Source of the DNA: Actinoplanes sandaracinus
GTDB lineage: Bacteria > Actinomycetota > Actinomycetes > Mycobacteriales > Micromonosporaceae
NCBI RefSeq assembly: GCF_030009775.1
Contig: NZ_JASCTH010000035.1
Span: 44,258 to 108,257, forward strand
Direction of reading: 5' to 3'
Length of the DNA stretch: 64,000 nucleotides
In this document: piece by piece, positions 33,559 through 42,318 of the stretch
Position numbering within the stretch: position 1 is the first letter of the stretch
How the letters are laid out: the number at the start of each line of letters is the position of its first letter
Made by a program: the position numbers and the translations under genes
The notes under the pieces: model-generated
Database searches by the model: none
Seen by the model: only the letters and a program-made list of their open reading frames with translations
What the model was told of the DNA's origin: nothing

Positions 33559-34386
33559 TCAGCCCTTCGTCGCACCGGCGGTCACACCGTCGGCAATCTG
33601 GCGCTGCAGGAACAGGTAGGTCACCAACACCGGCACCGCGGCGATCAGGACGCCGGCCGCGAAGGTGGGGATGTCGTCGGAGTACTGGCCACGCAGTGAG
33701 GTGACGCCCACCATGAGCGTGCGATGGTCGGCCGACGGCATCATCAGCAGCGAGATGAGCACGTCGTTCCAGCAGAACAGCGCGTTGAGGATGCCGACCG
33801 ACAGCAGGGCGGGCGCGCCCATCGGCAGCATGATCCGCCGGTAGACGCCGTACACGGTGTTCCCGTCGATCCGGGCCGCGTCCACGATCTCGGCCGGCAC
33901 CGCCCGGTAGTAGCTCGTCATCAGGAAGACGGTGAACGGCAGGTACTGTGCGACGTAGGCGAGGATCAGTCCCGGATAGGTGTCGATGAGACCGGTGTCG
34001 GCCATGGTCCTGGCCAGCGGCACCATGATCACCTGGAACGGGATGAAGAGCGCCGCCAGACAGATCATGAACAGCGCCGAGGAGCCCCGGAACCGCAGCC
34101 GGCTGAGCGCGAACCCGGCCATGGATCCGAAGAGCAGCAGCAGCGTCACGGCGCCGGTCACGACGATGAGCGAGTTGAGGAAGTACCGCGCCATGCCGAC
34201 GCTGTTCCAGGCCGTGCCGATGTTCTCCCAGTGCATCGTGGGGGCCAGGGAGAACCGGTCGAGGATGTACTCGCGCCGGGTCTTCATCGCGACGTTGGCG
34301 GTGAACAGCAACGGATAGATCGTCGCGAGGGCGAGGACCGCCATCGGCGCCGCGATCAGCCATCTGCCCAGTCGAGTGCGCGACAT
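33559..34386 (-). CDS. Carbohydrate ABC transporter permease, MalG type
   Basis: A 275-residue inner-membrane permease with six helices. The cytoplasmic EAA loop, which contacts the ATPase, is visible as YRAVPAEIVDAARIDGNTVYGVYRRIMLPMGAPAL. It is the second permease of a CUT1-type sugar importer. ATG 34386 overlaps the stop of the first permease gene (TGATG). No ATPase gene is in this operon. As in many actinomycetes, a shared MsiK-type ATPase encoded elsewhere probably powers it. Confidence 0.9.
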   Translation of the reverse strand: MSRTRLGRWLIAAPMAVLALATIYPLLFTANVAMKTRREYILDRFSLAPTMHWENIGTAWNSVGMARYFLNSLIVVTGAVTLLLLFGSMAGFALSRLRFRGSSALFMICLAALFIPFQVIMVPLARTMADTGLIDTYPGLILAYVAQYLPFTVFLMTSYYRAVPAEIVDAARIDGNTVYGVYRRIMLPMGAPALLSVGILNALFCWNDVLISLLMMPSADHRTLMVGVTSLRGQYSDDIPTFAAGVLIAAVPVLVTYLFLQRQIADGVTAGATKG

Positions 34387-35369
34387 CAGTCGTCCCGTCC
34401 CACGCGGCGCAACACGCTGATCTGCAGCAGACCGACGACCAGCATGATCACGAACAGCGCCGTGGACGCGGCCGAGGCGAGCGCGGGCCGGTTCATCTGT
34501 CCCTGCTGGACCCAGATGTAGTACTCGGGCAGGTAGGTCGATCCCTCCGGACCGCCGCCGGTCATCACGTAGAGCAGCCCGAACATCGAGGTCAGCATCC
34601 CGATCATGGTGGTGATGAAGACGAACTGGATGGTGCGCGTCAGACCGGGGACGACGACGTGCCGGATGGTCTGCGGCAGCGAGGCGCCGTCGACCCGGGC
34701 GGCGTCCAGCAGGGCGGCGTCCAAGGTCGCGAATCCCGCCAGGAAGACCACGAGAGCCATCCCGAACGTCGCCCAGACGTGTACGCCGACGACCGCGAAG
34801 ACGGCGACGTGCGGATCGCCGAGCCAGTCGACCGGGCCGATTCCGGCGTGGGCGAGGACGGCGTTCAGCGGGCCGTCGTACGCCATCAGCAGGTTGAAGA
34901 TGGCGCCGACGATCACCGGGGAGAGCACGGCGGGGAAGAAGTAGACGCTGCGGAACAGCCGGTGCCCGGGCACGCGCAGGTAGATGAAGGTGGCGAGCAG
35001 TCCCGGGATGGCGACCGCGATCGGAAGCATCAGGACCAGCAGGCCCACGTTGCGCAGCGCGGTGCGGAACAGCGGGTCGTCGAGCAGGGCCGTGTAGTTG
35101 TCGAGTCCCACCGGTGCGCCGTTGCGTTCGCCGTCCCCGGTGAAGGAGAAATTGACGCCCAGCACCAGCGGCCACAGCCGCAGCACGACGATGATCAGAA
35201 CAGCCGGGGCGACGAGGACGTAGGGGGCGAGGCGTTCGGAGCGCCGGCCGTCCCGGTCGCGCCGCGAGCCTCCCACCGGCGCCGGGCCCGCGAGCGGCGT
35301 GCCGGCCCCCGCGCCGCCGGCACGCCCCGGTGCGGCGGGGCGCACCGGCGACGGGCTACCCCGTGGCAC
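34386..35369 (-). CDS. Carbohydrate ABC transporter permease, MalF type
   Basis: A 327-residue permease. An N-terminal disordered Pro/Gly/Arg-rich segment of about 45 residues precedes six helices beginning LAPYVLVAPAVLIIVVLRLWPLVLG. The EAA loop appears as ATLDAALLDAARVDGASLPQTIRHVVVPGLTRT. It pairs with the MalG-type permease encoded next. GTG 35369 lies two bases after the stop of the binding-protein gene, so translation is probably coupled; no clear ribosome binding site is present. An internal start after the disordered segment cannot be excluded. Confidence 0.88.
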   Translation of the reverse strand: MPRGSPSPVRPAAPGRAGGAGAGTPLAGPAPVGGSRRDRDGRRSERLAPYVLVAPAVLIIVVLRLWPLVLGVNFSFTGDGERNGAPVGLDNYTALLDDPLFRTALRNVGLLVLMLPIAVAIPGLLATFIYLRVPGHRLFRSVYFFPAVLSPVIVGAIFNLLMAYDGPLNAVLAHAGIGPVDWLGDPHVAVFAVVGVHVWATFGMALVVFLAGFATLDAALLDAARVDGASLPQTIRHVVVPGLTRTIQFVFITTMIGMLTSMFGLLYVMTGGGPEGSTYLPEYYIWVQQGQMNRPALASAASTALFVIMLVVGLLQISVLRRVGRDD

Positions 35370-35371
35370 GG

Positions 35372-36640
35372 TCAGCCGGCCTGGTCGGACGCGGCCAACT
35401 GCTTCATCGCCTCGTCGACGGTGACCGATCCGCTGAGCAACTGCTGGGACAGCCGCCCCATCAGCTCCACGGTCTTGGACGACAGGGCGACGTGCAGGGC
35501 CGGCTTGCCGCCGTCGATCCCGGACACGATGGTGGCGACGGCCGGGCCCGCGCCGGTCACGTCGATGGTGCTGTCGGCGGCGATCGCCCCCGCGTCGGCG
35601 TAGAACGACTTCAGCGCGTCGGTGGAGGTCAGCGACCGCACCAGGTCGGCGGCAGCCTTCGGGTCCTTGGTCCACTTCGCGACCGCGTAGCCGATGCCGC
35701 CGTCGTACGGGAGGCTCGGCGTGGCGCCCGCTGTCACGACCGGTGACCTCATGACGCCGACGTTGGCGGCGTCCAGGAACTCGGCGAAGTCCTTCCAGTG
35801 CCCGACGTCCGACATCAACCCGATGACGTGCGAGGCCTTGCCGGACTGGAACACCGCGAACGCGTCGTTGAACATCGCCGTGGAGTTGGCCCCGTCGTTG
35901 TTCAGCCCCTGGTCGTTGACCTCTTTCCAGAGCGAGAAGACCCGCTTGACGCCGGGCGAGGTCCAGTCGCGTTTGCCGGCGATCCAGTCGTCGTACTCCT
36001 GCGCCGAGAGGATGCCCGAGCCGAGAGCGGACAGGAAGAACTGGATGCCGATGCCTTCCTTGTTGCCCTGTGCGAAGCACTTGGCCCCGGTCGCCTTGGT
36101 GATGGCCGCGCAGTGGGCGACGAACTCGTCCCATCGGGTGGCCGGCCGCTCCGGGTCGAGCCCCGCCTTCTGATAGAGCGACTTGTTGTAGTAGATCGGG
36201 TGGCCCTGCAGGGTCACCGGGGCGGCGTAGATCTTGCCGTCCTTGGTGAAGGCCTCCCATCCGGCCAGGCGCCGTTTGTCCTCGCCGACGTACTCGTCCA
36301 GCGGCAGGAGCGCGTCCACCCGGTCGCGCATCTGTCCGCCGCCGTTGAAGAGCATGACGTCGGGCCCCTTGCCGGCCTGGATGGCCGCGCCGAGGAGGGT
36401 GTAGTACTGCTCGAACGGCTGCGCGACGAACTCGACCGTCACGCCGCGGTGCTTCCCGGCGAAGTCCGCCTTCGCCTTCTCGATGTACGAGGCCGCGGAC
36501 GCCTCTCCCGACTTCCAGTCCCAGACGACGAGCTTGCCGCCCGCACCGCCCGACTCCGAGTCGGGTGCCGAGGCGCTTCCGCAACCGGCCACGGCCAGCG
36601 CGGCGATGAGGATCACCGACCATAGTGCTCGCTGCTTCAT
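35372..36640 (-). CDS. Sugar-binding lipoprotein of a CUT1 ABC importer
   Basis: A 422-residue extracytoplasmic solute-binding lipoprotein. The lipobox is VAGC with lipidation at Cys20, after signal peptide MKQRALWSVILIAALA. The mature protein follows the family-1 (MalE/UgpB) pattern: GGKLVVWDWKSGE, GKGPDVMLFNGGG, DGKIYAAPVTLQGHPIYYNKSLYQKAGLD, and a C-terminal lobe with PYDGGIGYAVAKWTKDPKAAADLV. It is the first gene of the importer operon that continues into two permeases and the enolase-superfamily enzyme. It is divergent from the GntR gene, with a probable GntR operator between them. Confidence 0.9.
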   Translation of the reverse strand: MKQRALWSVILIAALAVAGCGSASAPDSESGGAGGKLVVWDWKSGEASAASYIEKAKADFAGKHRGVTVEFVAQPFEQYYTLLGAAIQAGKGPDVMLFNGGGQMRDRVDALLPLDEYVGEDKRRLAGWEAFTKDGKIYAAPVTLQGHPIYYNKSLYQKAGLDPERPATRWDEFVAHCAAITKATGAKCFAQGNKEGIGIQFFLSALGSGILSAQEYDDWIAGKRDWTSPGVKRVFSLWKEVNDQGLNNDGANSTAMFNDAFAVFQSGKASHVIGLMSDVGHWKDFAEFLDAANVGVMRSPVVTAGATPSLPYDGGIGYAVAKWTKDPKAAADLVRSLTSTDALKSFYADAGAIAADSTIDVTGAGPAVATIVSGIDGGKPALHVALSSKTVELMGRLSQQLLSGSVTVDEAMKQLAASDQAG

Positions 36641-36705
36641 TGCCGCTCACTCTCCAGCTGGCCGGCGGACCGGGCATCGACGGCGGACTATCGGAACGTA
36701 ACTCG

Positions 36706-36724
36706 TATGACGTATGACGTCAAC
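36706..36724. promoter_or_regulatory. Probable GntR operator between importer and regulator genes
   Basis: TATGACGTATGACGTCA at 36706-36722 is identical over 17 bases to 40157-40173 and close to a site at 58282-58297. It contains an imperfect TATGACGTCAAC palindrome plus a repeated TATGACGT half-site. It lies 66 bp before the binding-protein start and 55 bp before the GntR start, as expected for repression of both. Confidence 0.75.
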
Positions 36725-36778
36725 ACAATGCCTTATAGTGATGGGTGCCCGCAGTCGCCGCGGGCTACGGAGGGTGAT

Positions 36779-37549
36779 ATGACGGCAGCAGCGGAATCGA
36801 CCGCCGGCGTCGCCGGGCCTCCCGCCTGGACCCGGCGACCGGCCAATCTCGCCACGGCGGTCACGGCGGAGCTGGTCGAGCGGATCATCCGGGGCGTCCA
36901 CCCGTCCGGCTCGCCGCTGCCGCCCGAGCCGGTGCTGTGCGCGACCTTCTCGGTCAGCCGCACCGTGGTGCGCGAGGCGGTGAAGATCCTTCAGGAGAAG
37001 GGGCTGGTGCAGGTCCGCCAGGGCACCGGCACCATGGTCACCCCGCCGGCGATGTGGAACATGCTCGACGAGCTGGTCCTCGGCGCCACCATCGCCGAGG
37101 ACGACAGCCTGGCCATCCTCGACGACCTCGTCGTCACCCGCCGCGTGCTGGAGTCCGACATGGCCAACGTCGCCGCCCGGCTGGCGGACGACGCGGCCAT
37201 CGAGCGGCTACGCACGCTGGTCGATCAGATGGACGAGGTCGTCGACGACCACGTCACCTATCACGACCATGACCGCGCCTTCCACGACACGATCATGCAG
37301 GCATCCGGGAACCGCATCGCCCGCGCCGTCATCCGCGCCCTGGAGAGCCAGGTCAGCAACACCGCCCGCTACATGGGGCGCACCGAGCGCGCCCTGTGCG
37401 TGGCCTCCAACCGCGGTCACCGGCGCATCTACGAGCGGATCGCGGCCCGTGACCCCGAAGGAGCGGCCGAGGCGATGTTCACCCACATCACCGAAGCCTG
37501 GGTGGTGCGCCGCAGCGGCCCGGACGAGCCGACCCGGCTGCACCGCTGA
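36779..37549 (+). CDS. GntR-family regulator, FadR/FCD subfamily
   Basis: A 256-residue regulator. The winged helix-turn-helix (25-90) includes LATAVTAELVERIIRGVHPSGSPLPPEPVLCATFSVSRTVVREAVKILQEKGLVQVRQGTG. The all-helical FCD ligand domain (115-235) has candidate metal-binding His and Asp in ESDMANVAARLADD, TYHDHDRAFHDTIMQASGN and SNRGHRRIYERI. FCD regulators commonly bind sugar acids or related carboxylates. ATG 36779 has GGAGGG four to five bases upstream; the earlier ATG 36707 lies inside the operator and is unlikely. It should control the importer operon, itself, and the secreted enzymes with matching sites. Confidence 0.9.
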   Translation: MTAAAESTAGVAGPPAWTRRPANLATAVTAELVERIIRGVHPSGSPLPPEPVLCATFSVSRTVVREAVKILQEKGLVQVRQGTGTMVTPPAMWNMLDELVLGATIAEDDSLAILDDLVVTRRVLESDMANVAARLADDAAIERLRTLVDQMDEVVDDHVTYHDHDRAFHDTIMQASGNRIARAVIRALESQVSNTARYMGRTERALCVASNRGHRRIYERIAARDPEGAAEAMFTHITEAWVVRRSGPDEPTRLHR

Positions 37550-37557
37550 CCCCTCGG

Positions 37558-37596
37558 CCGGTGCGGCCCCGGGCGGCGGCGCCCGGTTCGCACCGG
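37558..37596. terminator. Bidirectional terminator-like hairpin
   Basis: CCGGTGCG at 37558-37565 pairs with CGCACCGG at 37589-37596, with an inner CCGGGCG/CGCCCGG arm. It lies between the convergent GntR and beta-helix genes. There is no U-tract, as is usual in high-GC actinomycetes. Confidence 0.6.
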
Positions 37597-37647
37597 TCCA
37601 GGCGCCGTCGGCGAGCCCTGGGGACGAGGCCGACCGGGGGACTCCGG

Positions 37648-40020
37648 TCATCGGAGGTTCCATTGCTGGTTGGCGCCGCCGTGGCAGGACCAGAGTGCGA
37701 TCCTGGTCCCGTTGGCGGTGGCCGCACCGGTGGCGTCCAGGCACAGCCCGGACTGGGCGCTCGTGACGGTTCCGCTCGCGTTGACGTTCCACTGCTGATT
37801 GGCCTGGCCGTTGCAGTCCCAGATGATGACCGCGGTGCCGTTGCCGGCGCCCTGCCCGCTGGCGTCCAGGCACTTGGCGCCGCCGTAGACGGTCAGTTGC
37901 CTGCCGGCGGTGTAGGTCCACGTCTGTCCGGAGGCGCCGGTACAGTCGCCCAACTGCGTCTGGGTGCCGTTGCCGGTGGAGCCGCCCGGCACCTCGATGC
38001 ACCGGCCGGACTGCACCCCGACGATCCGCGTGGCCTGCGGGTTGCTGTCCCCCGTCGGCCCGGCGGACGCGATCACGGCTTGAGCGCCCGCCGGCCAGTT
38101 ACCGTTGGTGACGGTGACGTTGTTGTTCACCACGTTGCCGCGGTCGCCGTTGGTCACGTTGGTGGCGCTGTTGCTCGTCCAATTGTTGGTGACGGTGAAA
38201 TTGCCCATGTTCTCGCCGCCCCAATAGTTGGCGGTGGCCCAGGTGCCGATATTGGAGAAGACGTTGCCGGTGGCGGTGAAATACTTGGACCCCTCGTCGA
38301 AATAGAGGCCGAACCAGCCGTTGGTACGCAGGCAGTGGTTACCGTTTATCTGAGCGCCCGGGTTCCACGACAATGTGTAGATGCATCCGCCGTCGGTCAT
38401 CTGCTGCATCACGTCGTGGATGTGGTTGCCGATGAGCCGGTTGTTGGCGGCAGTGGTGGGCGTGGTGTACCGCGGCTGATAGTTGTACAGGCCACGGTTG
38501 GCGTACTGGTTGCTGCCGCCGGGCTCGTTGGCGCCCCAGCCGTACCCGATCGACATGCCGGAGTACGGCATGTTGTAGACCTCGTTGTGCGACATCGTGG
38601 CGTTGGTGACGTAGGTCGTCAGCACCGACACGTTGCCCCGGTACTCCACACCGAGGTCGTGGATGCGGTTGTTGCTGATCGTGATGTCCCGGTTGACCAT
38701 CCGCCGGTCACCGGGGTGGTGCGCGTCGGCGCGCACACCGCCCACCACGATGCCGCCGGCCGAGCTCCGGGCGATCTCCGATCCCGTGACGGTGATGCCG
38801 CCGGCGCCGAGGCCGACACCGCTGGCATGCGCGTTCGCGTCGTTGCCGATCCCGATGGCCGTCTGACCGAGGTTGACGAACCGCGAGCCGCGGAAGGCGA
38901 TGGTGTTGGCGGCCGAGACCTGAACCGCCGCGGGCATCTGATTCCAGTGCGGCCGGGCGGCCTCGAACTGGGTGCAGCCCTGCTGGCAGGCGGTCAGCGC
39001 CGGCCAGTTCCAGTTGCCGGTGAGGTAGGCGCCGGTCTGCTGGTCGGCGAAGCCCTGATTGCTGCTGGGCCCCAGCCAGCTCGTGCCGGTGAAGGTGATC
39101 CCGCTGAAGGTGATGTGGTGTGCGGGCGCGTCGTAGGTGCCGCCCACGTTCACCAGGGACTGCAGCGTCGGCAGCTCCACGCTGACGTTGCTCATGGTCT
39201 GACCGGCCGGCGGGGCGTAGTACAGCACGCCGGTCCCCGAGTTCAGGTACCACTCCCCCGGCGAATCCAGGAACTCGTACGCGTTGGTCAGGTACAAGGG
39301 TCCGGCCCGGTGCGGGCTGGAGAAGGTGTCGTACCCGAACGTGTTGTTGTTCCAGCCCGGCTGCTGCATCGTGATGAAGTTCCCGCTGATGCTCTGCACC
39401 GACACGTACCGGTCGGTGAACGAGTTGACGCTCTCCATCTGGATCCGGCTCTGGTCGGCCAGGTTGTTGAGGTAGCTCAGGGCACCGTTGCCGAACCTCA
39501 GGCCGGCACTGGTGGCGGTGAAGTCCGAACGGTTCACCTGTGTGCGCGCCCGGGTGGCGATGGCGCCGTTGACGTACAACTGCCGGGTGTCGACGCCGGC
39601 TCCGACGTCGGCCCGCCAGATGTTGCGGCCGGAGTCGGCCAGAGTCCATCCGGTGACGGCGCGCGCGCCGCTGATCGCGGGGCGGGCCGACGGCGCCGCC
39701 TGCCACACCACGGTGTGCCCGTTGGTGCCGGAGTCCTCGCCGGTCAGCCGGAACGGCGCCGGCAGGCGGTACACCCCGTCGGCCAACTGCACCACGATGT
39801 CGCCGGACATGGCGTCGTTCAACGATCGCACCGCGGCCTGCGCGCCCGCCAGCGAGCACGGCTGGGCGCTGGAGCAGGCGCCGCCAGCGCCGGAGGGGGA
39901 AGCGTAGAGGGTCGTCGGCGCCGCCTGGGCGGGGGTCGCCGACGCGACGATCCCCACCGCGGCCGCCAGCCCCGCTGCGGCGATTCCAGCCGGCACCTGC
40001 CGTCGCAGCGCGTACCACAC
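37648..40020 (-). CDS. Secreted beta-helix glycosidase-like protein with ricin (CBM13) domain
   Basis: A 790-residue exported protein. The signal peptide ends near residue 34 (VGIVASATPAQAA). Residues 38 to about 655 form a right-handed beta-helix. The order LYASPSGAGG, DIVVQLADGVYRL, GWTLADSGRNIW, LTNAYEFLDSPGEWYLN and GVLYYAPPAGQTM resembles the GH141-type (alpha-fucosidase/xylanase) group, but I cannot confirm the family. Residues 662-790 are a ricin-type lectin with repeats GRCIEV, KCLDAS and LCLDAT, each followed by QxW. GTG 40020 has GAGGAG six bases upstream. A GntR-type operator lies at 40157-40175, linking the gene to the sugar importer. Confidence 0.78.
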   Translation of the reverse strand: MWYALRRQVPAGIAAAGLAAAVGIVASATPAQAAPTTLYASPSGAGGACSSAQPCSLAGAQAAVRSLNDAMSGDIVVQLADGVYRLPAPFRLTGEDSGTNGHTVVWQAAPSARPAISGARAVTGWTLADSGRNIWRADVGAGVDTRQLYVNGAIATRARTQVNRSDFTATSAGLRFGNGALSYLNNLADQSRIQMESVNSFTDRYVSVQSISGNFITMQQPGWNNNTFGYDTFSSPHRAGPLYLTNAYEFLDSPGEWYLNSGTGVLYYAPPAGQTMSNVSVELPTLQSLVNVGGTYDAPAHHITFSGITFTGTSWLGPSSNQGFADQQTGAYLTGNWNWPALTACQQGCTQFEAARPHWNQMPAAVQVSAANTIAFRGSRFVNLGQTAIGIGNDANAHASGVGLGAGGITVTGSEIARSSAGGIVVGGVRADAHHPGDRRMVNRDITISNNRIHDLGVEYRGNVSVLTTYVTNATMSHNEVYNMPYSGMSIGYGWGANEPGGSNQYANRGLYNYQPRYTTPTTAANNRLIGNHIHDVMQQMTDGGCIYTLSWNPGAQINGNHCLRTNGWFGLYFDEGSKYFTATGNVFSNIGTWATANYWGGENMGNFTVTNNWTSNSATNVTNGDRGNVVNNNVTVTNGNWPAGAQAVIASAGPTGDSNPQATRIVGVQSGRCIEVPGGSTGNGTQTQLGDCTGASGQTWTYTAGRQLTVYGGAKCLDASGQGAGNGTAVIIWDCNGQANQQWNVNASGTVTSAQSGLCLDATGAATANGTRIALWSCHGGANQQWNLR

Positions 40021-40156
40021 GGGCGTCTCCTCAACGTGGGGGTGGAGGTCGCGGATGAATGTCGATCTCGCCGCCGGCCGACCGTGACGTCGGCGTCGTC
40101 CACTGTCGGCTCTCGCGGCGCGATCTCTCGGGCGGCCCATCAACCCGAACCGTCCA

Positions 40157-40175
40157 TATGACGTATGACGTCATA
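40157..40175. promoter_or_regulatory. Probable GntR operator upstream of the beta-helix gene
   Basis: TATGACGTATGACGTCATA includes a perfect 12-bp palindrome, TATGACGTCATA, at 40164-40175. Seventeen bases are identical to the site between the importer and GntR genes. It lies 137 bp upstream of the beta-helix gene start. Confidence 0.75.
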
Positions 40176-40267
40176 CACGGACGACGTTAAATGCGTGTTG
40201 CGGCCATGTCAAGCGACGGTGGTCGATGCGTCCGGGGTCTGGAGGCCGCCGTGGCGCCCGGCCCGGC

Positions 40268-41119
40268 TCACCGGAGAACCGCCCGCAGGTACCGCAGGCC
40301 CTCCAGCGCCAGCAGGTCCTGCGACGGGGCGAGAGGGCGCCAGATCGAGGCGGCGGTGGCGATCGTCCGGTTCAGCGCGGTGAACGACTCGATGCAGACG
40401 GCGCCGTCGTAACCGGTCGCGCGCAAGACGCCGAAGAAGCGGGGCCAGTCGAAGTGATCTCCGCCGGGAGCTCCCCGGTTCGTGCCGCTGACCTGGACAT
40501 GCTTGATACGCGGACCGGCGAGGTAGACGGCCGCGTAGGGGTCGGACTCCTCGATGTTCATGTGATAGGTGTCGATCATGAGGCCGACGTTCGCGGGCAT
40601 GCCGTCGATCAGGTCGAGCGCCTGCGCCACGGTGTTGACGACGCTGGTCTCGTAACGGTTGAGCGCCTCCACGCCGATGCTCACGCCACGCTCACCGGCG
40701 TAGTCGGCCACCGGCGACAGGGCCTCGCGGAACTCCTGGTAGCAGGCCGTGCGGGCGGCCGGTGACATGTGCCAGGCCCGGCCCACCGAGGCGTACACGG
40801 GACCGCCGACGCACGGCGCTCCGAGGACGGCCGCGCTGTCCACACAGGCCCTCAGATAGGCCGCGGTCGACGCGACCACGGTCGGCGGGGCGGCTACGAG
40901 CTCGCGCCCGGGCGGGGTCACCGCACAGACGCCGGCGGCCGCCAGGTGATGCGACGCCAGCAGGTCCCGGGTGCGGACCGGGTCCCAGTGGCCGGGTTGC
41001 TCCAGCGGTAGCTCGACCGCGTCGAAGCCGAACGCGGCGATCCGCGGGATCAGCTCGGCCAGGGCCTCGTCGTCGACCGGCGAGGCCCACACCCACGGGC
41101 TGACACCGATGGCGTGCAC
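40268..41119 (-). CDS. Sugar (phosphate) isomerase/epimerase, TIM barrel
   Basis: A 283-residue cytoplasmic enzyme of the xylose-isomerase-like TIM-barrel superfamily, nearest in pattern to D-tagatose/D-psicose 3-epimerases. Likely metal ligands are Glu in VSIGVEALNRYETS, Asp in GLMIDTYHMNIEE, His in RIKHVQVSGTNRG and Glu in GAVCIESFT. It would epimerise the ketose taken up by the importer encoded upstream. GTG 41119 has GGAAG eight bases upstream and lies four bases after the stop of the binding-protein gene, making it the last gene of the five-gene ribose-type transport operon. Confidence 0.83.
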   Translation of the reverse strand: MHAIGVSPWVWASPVDDEALAELIPRIAAFGFDAVELPLEQPGHWDPVRTRDLLASHHLAAAGVCAVTPPGRELVAAPPTVVASTAAYLRACVDSAAVLGAPCVGGPVYASVGRAWHMSPAARTACYQEFREALSPVADYAGERGVSIGVEALNRYETSVVNTVAQALDLIDGMPANVGLMIDTYHMNIEESDPYAAVYLAGPRIKHVQVSGTNRGAPGGDHFDWPRFFGVLRATGYDGAVCIESFTALNRTIATAASIWRPLAPSQDLLALEGLRYLRAVLR

Positions 41120-41123
41120 GGCG

Positions 41124-42308
41124 CTACTTCCAGCGCTGCGGGTAGCCGGGCAGGTCCGCGCAGCCACACATGGCGTAGTGCAGCGGAGGCATGTCCGGAT
41201 CGACGTACCCCTCCAGATTCTCCTGGGTGATGGTCGGCTGGGGCAGCTTCCACGGGCTGGACACCGGCTCGCCGTCGAGGATGCGCAGCGCGGCGATGAT
41301 CGGCGTACGCCACTGATAGGTGGGATAGGTGGGCGCGATCGCGGTGAGCTTGTTGTCCCGCCACAGCCTCAGGAAGTCGAGCTGGTCCTCGCCGTTGATC
41401 GGCGGCACCGGCCGGCCCGCGTCGAGGAACGCCTCGGCCGCCGCGACCGCGACGGCCCCCGCGTCCATCCAGACGCCGTCGATCGTGCCGTACCGCTGGA
41501 TGTAGTCGTTGACGATCTTCTTGGTCTTCGCCGGGTCCCCGTCGGTGAACTCGACGCCCACCACGTCGACGCCGGCCTTGTCGAAGGCGACCTTCGCCGC
41601 GGACCAGCGCGTCTCCAGGACGTCGACGCCGGGCAGGATGCGCAGGGCGAGCACCTTGCCACCCGTCTTCACCTTCTGGCTGATGAACTCGGCCGCGACG
41701 TGGCCGAACCCGTAGCCGCCGATCGGGTTGATGAACGTCACCGGGCAGGCCGAGTCGACGCCGCGGTCGAAGACGATGACCGGGAGGCCCTTCTGGCAGG
41801 CGGCCTCGACGGCCGGGGTGAGCGTGGCGGTGGTGTTCGGCGACACGATGAGCGCGTCACACCCCTTGCCGAGCAGGTCGTTGATGTCGGCGATCTGCTT
41901 CTGGTCCTTGCCCTCGGCGTCGACGTGGACGAACTCCCGGATCCGGCTCTGCTGCGTGTCGACCTCGGCCTGCATGGCCTTGAAGCCGACCTGCCGCCAC
42001 GGGTTGTTCAGTCCCGCGTTGGAGAAGCAGACCTTGTGCGGCCCCGGCTTCTTGAACTTCGCGGTCTCCACCATCGCCGGGTTGAGCACCTGCTCCCACG
42101 GCTTGCCGGCCGGCCCGGTCGCCGTGGCGTCCAGCAGCGCGAGTTCCTTGTCGTACTCGGCCCGCACGAAGAACTTCGACTGCTCACCCGTGCCGGATCC
42201 CGGGGTTCCGGACGCGGAGCCCGACGCGGCGGTGGTCGGTTCGTCGGTGGCGCAACCGGCGAGCGCCAGCAGCGCGCCGATCGCGGCGACGGCTATGGAA
42301 GATCTCAC
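41124..42308 (-). CDS. Ribose-type sugar-binding lipoprotein
   Basis: A 394-residue lipoprotein with lipobox LAGC (Cys19). The mature part matches the RbsB/LacI-like periplasmic binding fold: KVCFSNAGLNNPWRQVGFKAMQAEV, GCDALIVSPNTTATLTPAVEAACQKGLPVIVFDRGV, and GTIDGVWMDAGAVAVAAAEAFLDAGR. It delivers a monosaccharide to the two permeases encoded upstream in the same operon. GTG 42308 has AAGGGG six bases upstream. Several extra cysteines near the C-terminus (AMCGCADL) are unusual for this family. Confidence 0.87.
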   Translation of the reverse strand: MRSSIAVAAIGALLALAGCATDEPTTAASGSASGTPGSGTGEQSKFFVRAEYDKELALLDATATGPAGKPWEQVLNPAMVETAKFKKPGPHKVCFSNAGLNNPWRQVGFKAMQAEVDTQQSRIREFVHVDAEGKDQKQIADINDLLGKGCDALIVSPNTTATLTPAVEAACQKGLPVIVFDRGVDSACPVTFINPIGGYGFGHVAAEFISQKVKTGGKVLALRILPGVDVLETRWSAAKVAFDKAGVDVVGVEFTDGDPAKTKKIVNDYIQRYGTIDGVWMDAGAVAVAAAEAFLDAGRPVPPINGEDQLDFLRLWRDNKLTAIAPTYPTYQWRTPIIAALRILDGEPVSSPWKLPQPTITQENLEGYVDPDMPPLHYAMCGCADLPGYPQRWK

Positions 42309-42318
42309 GGAAATCCCC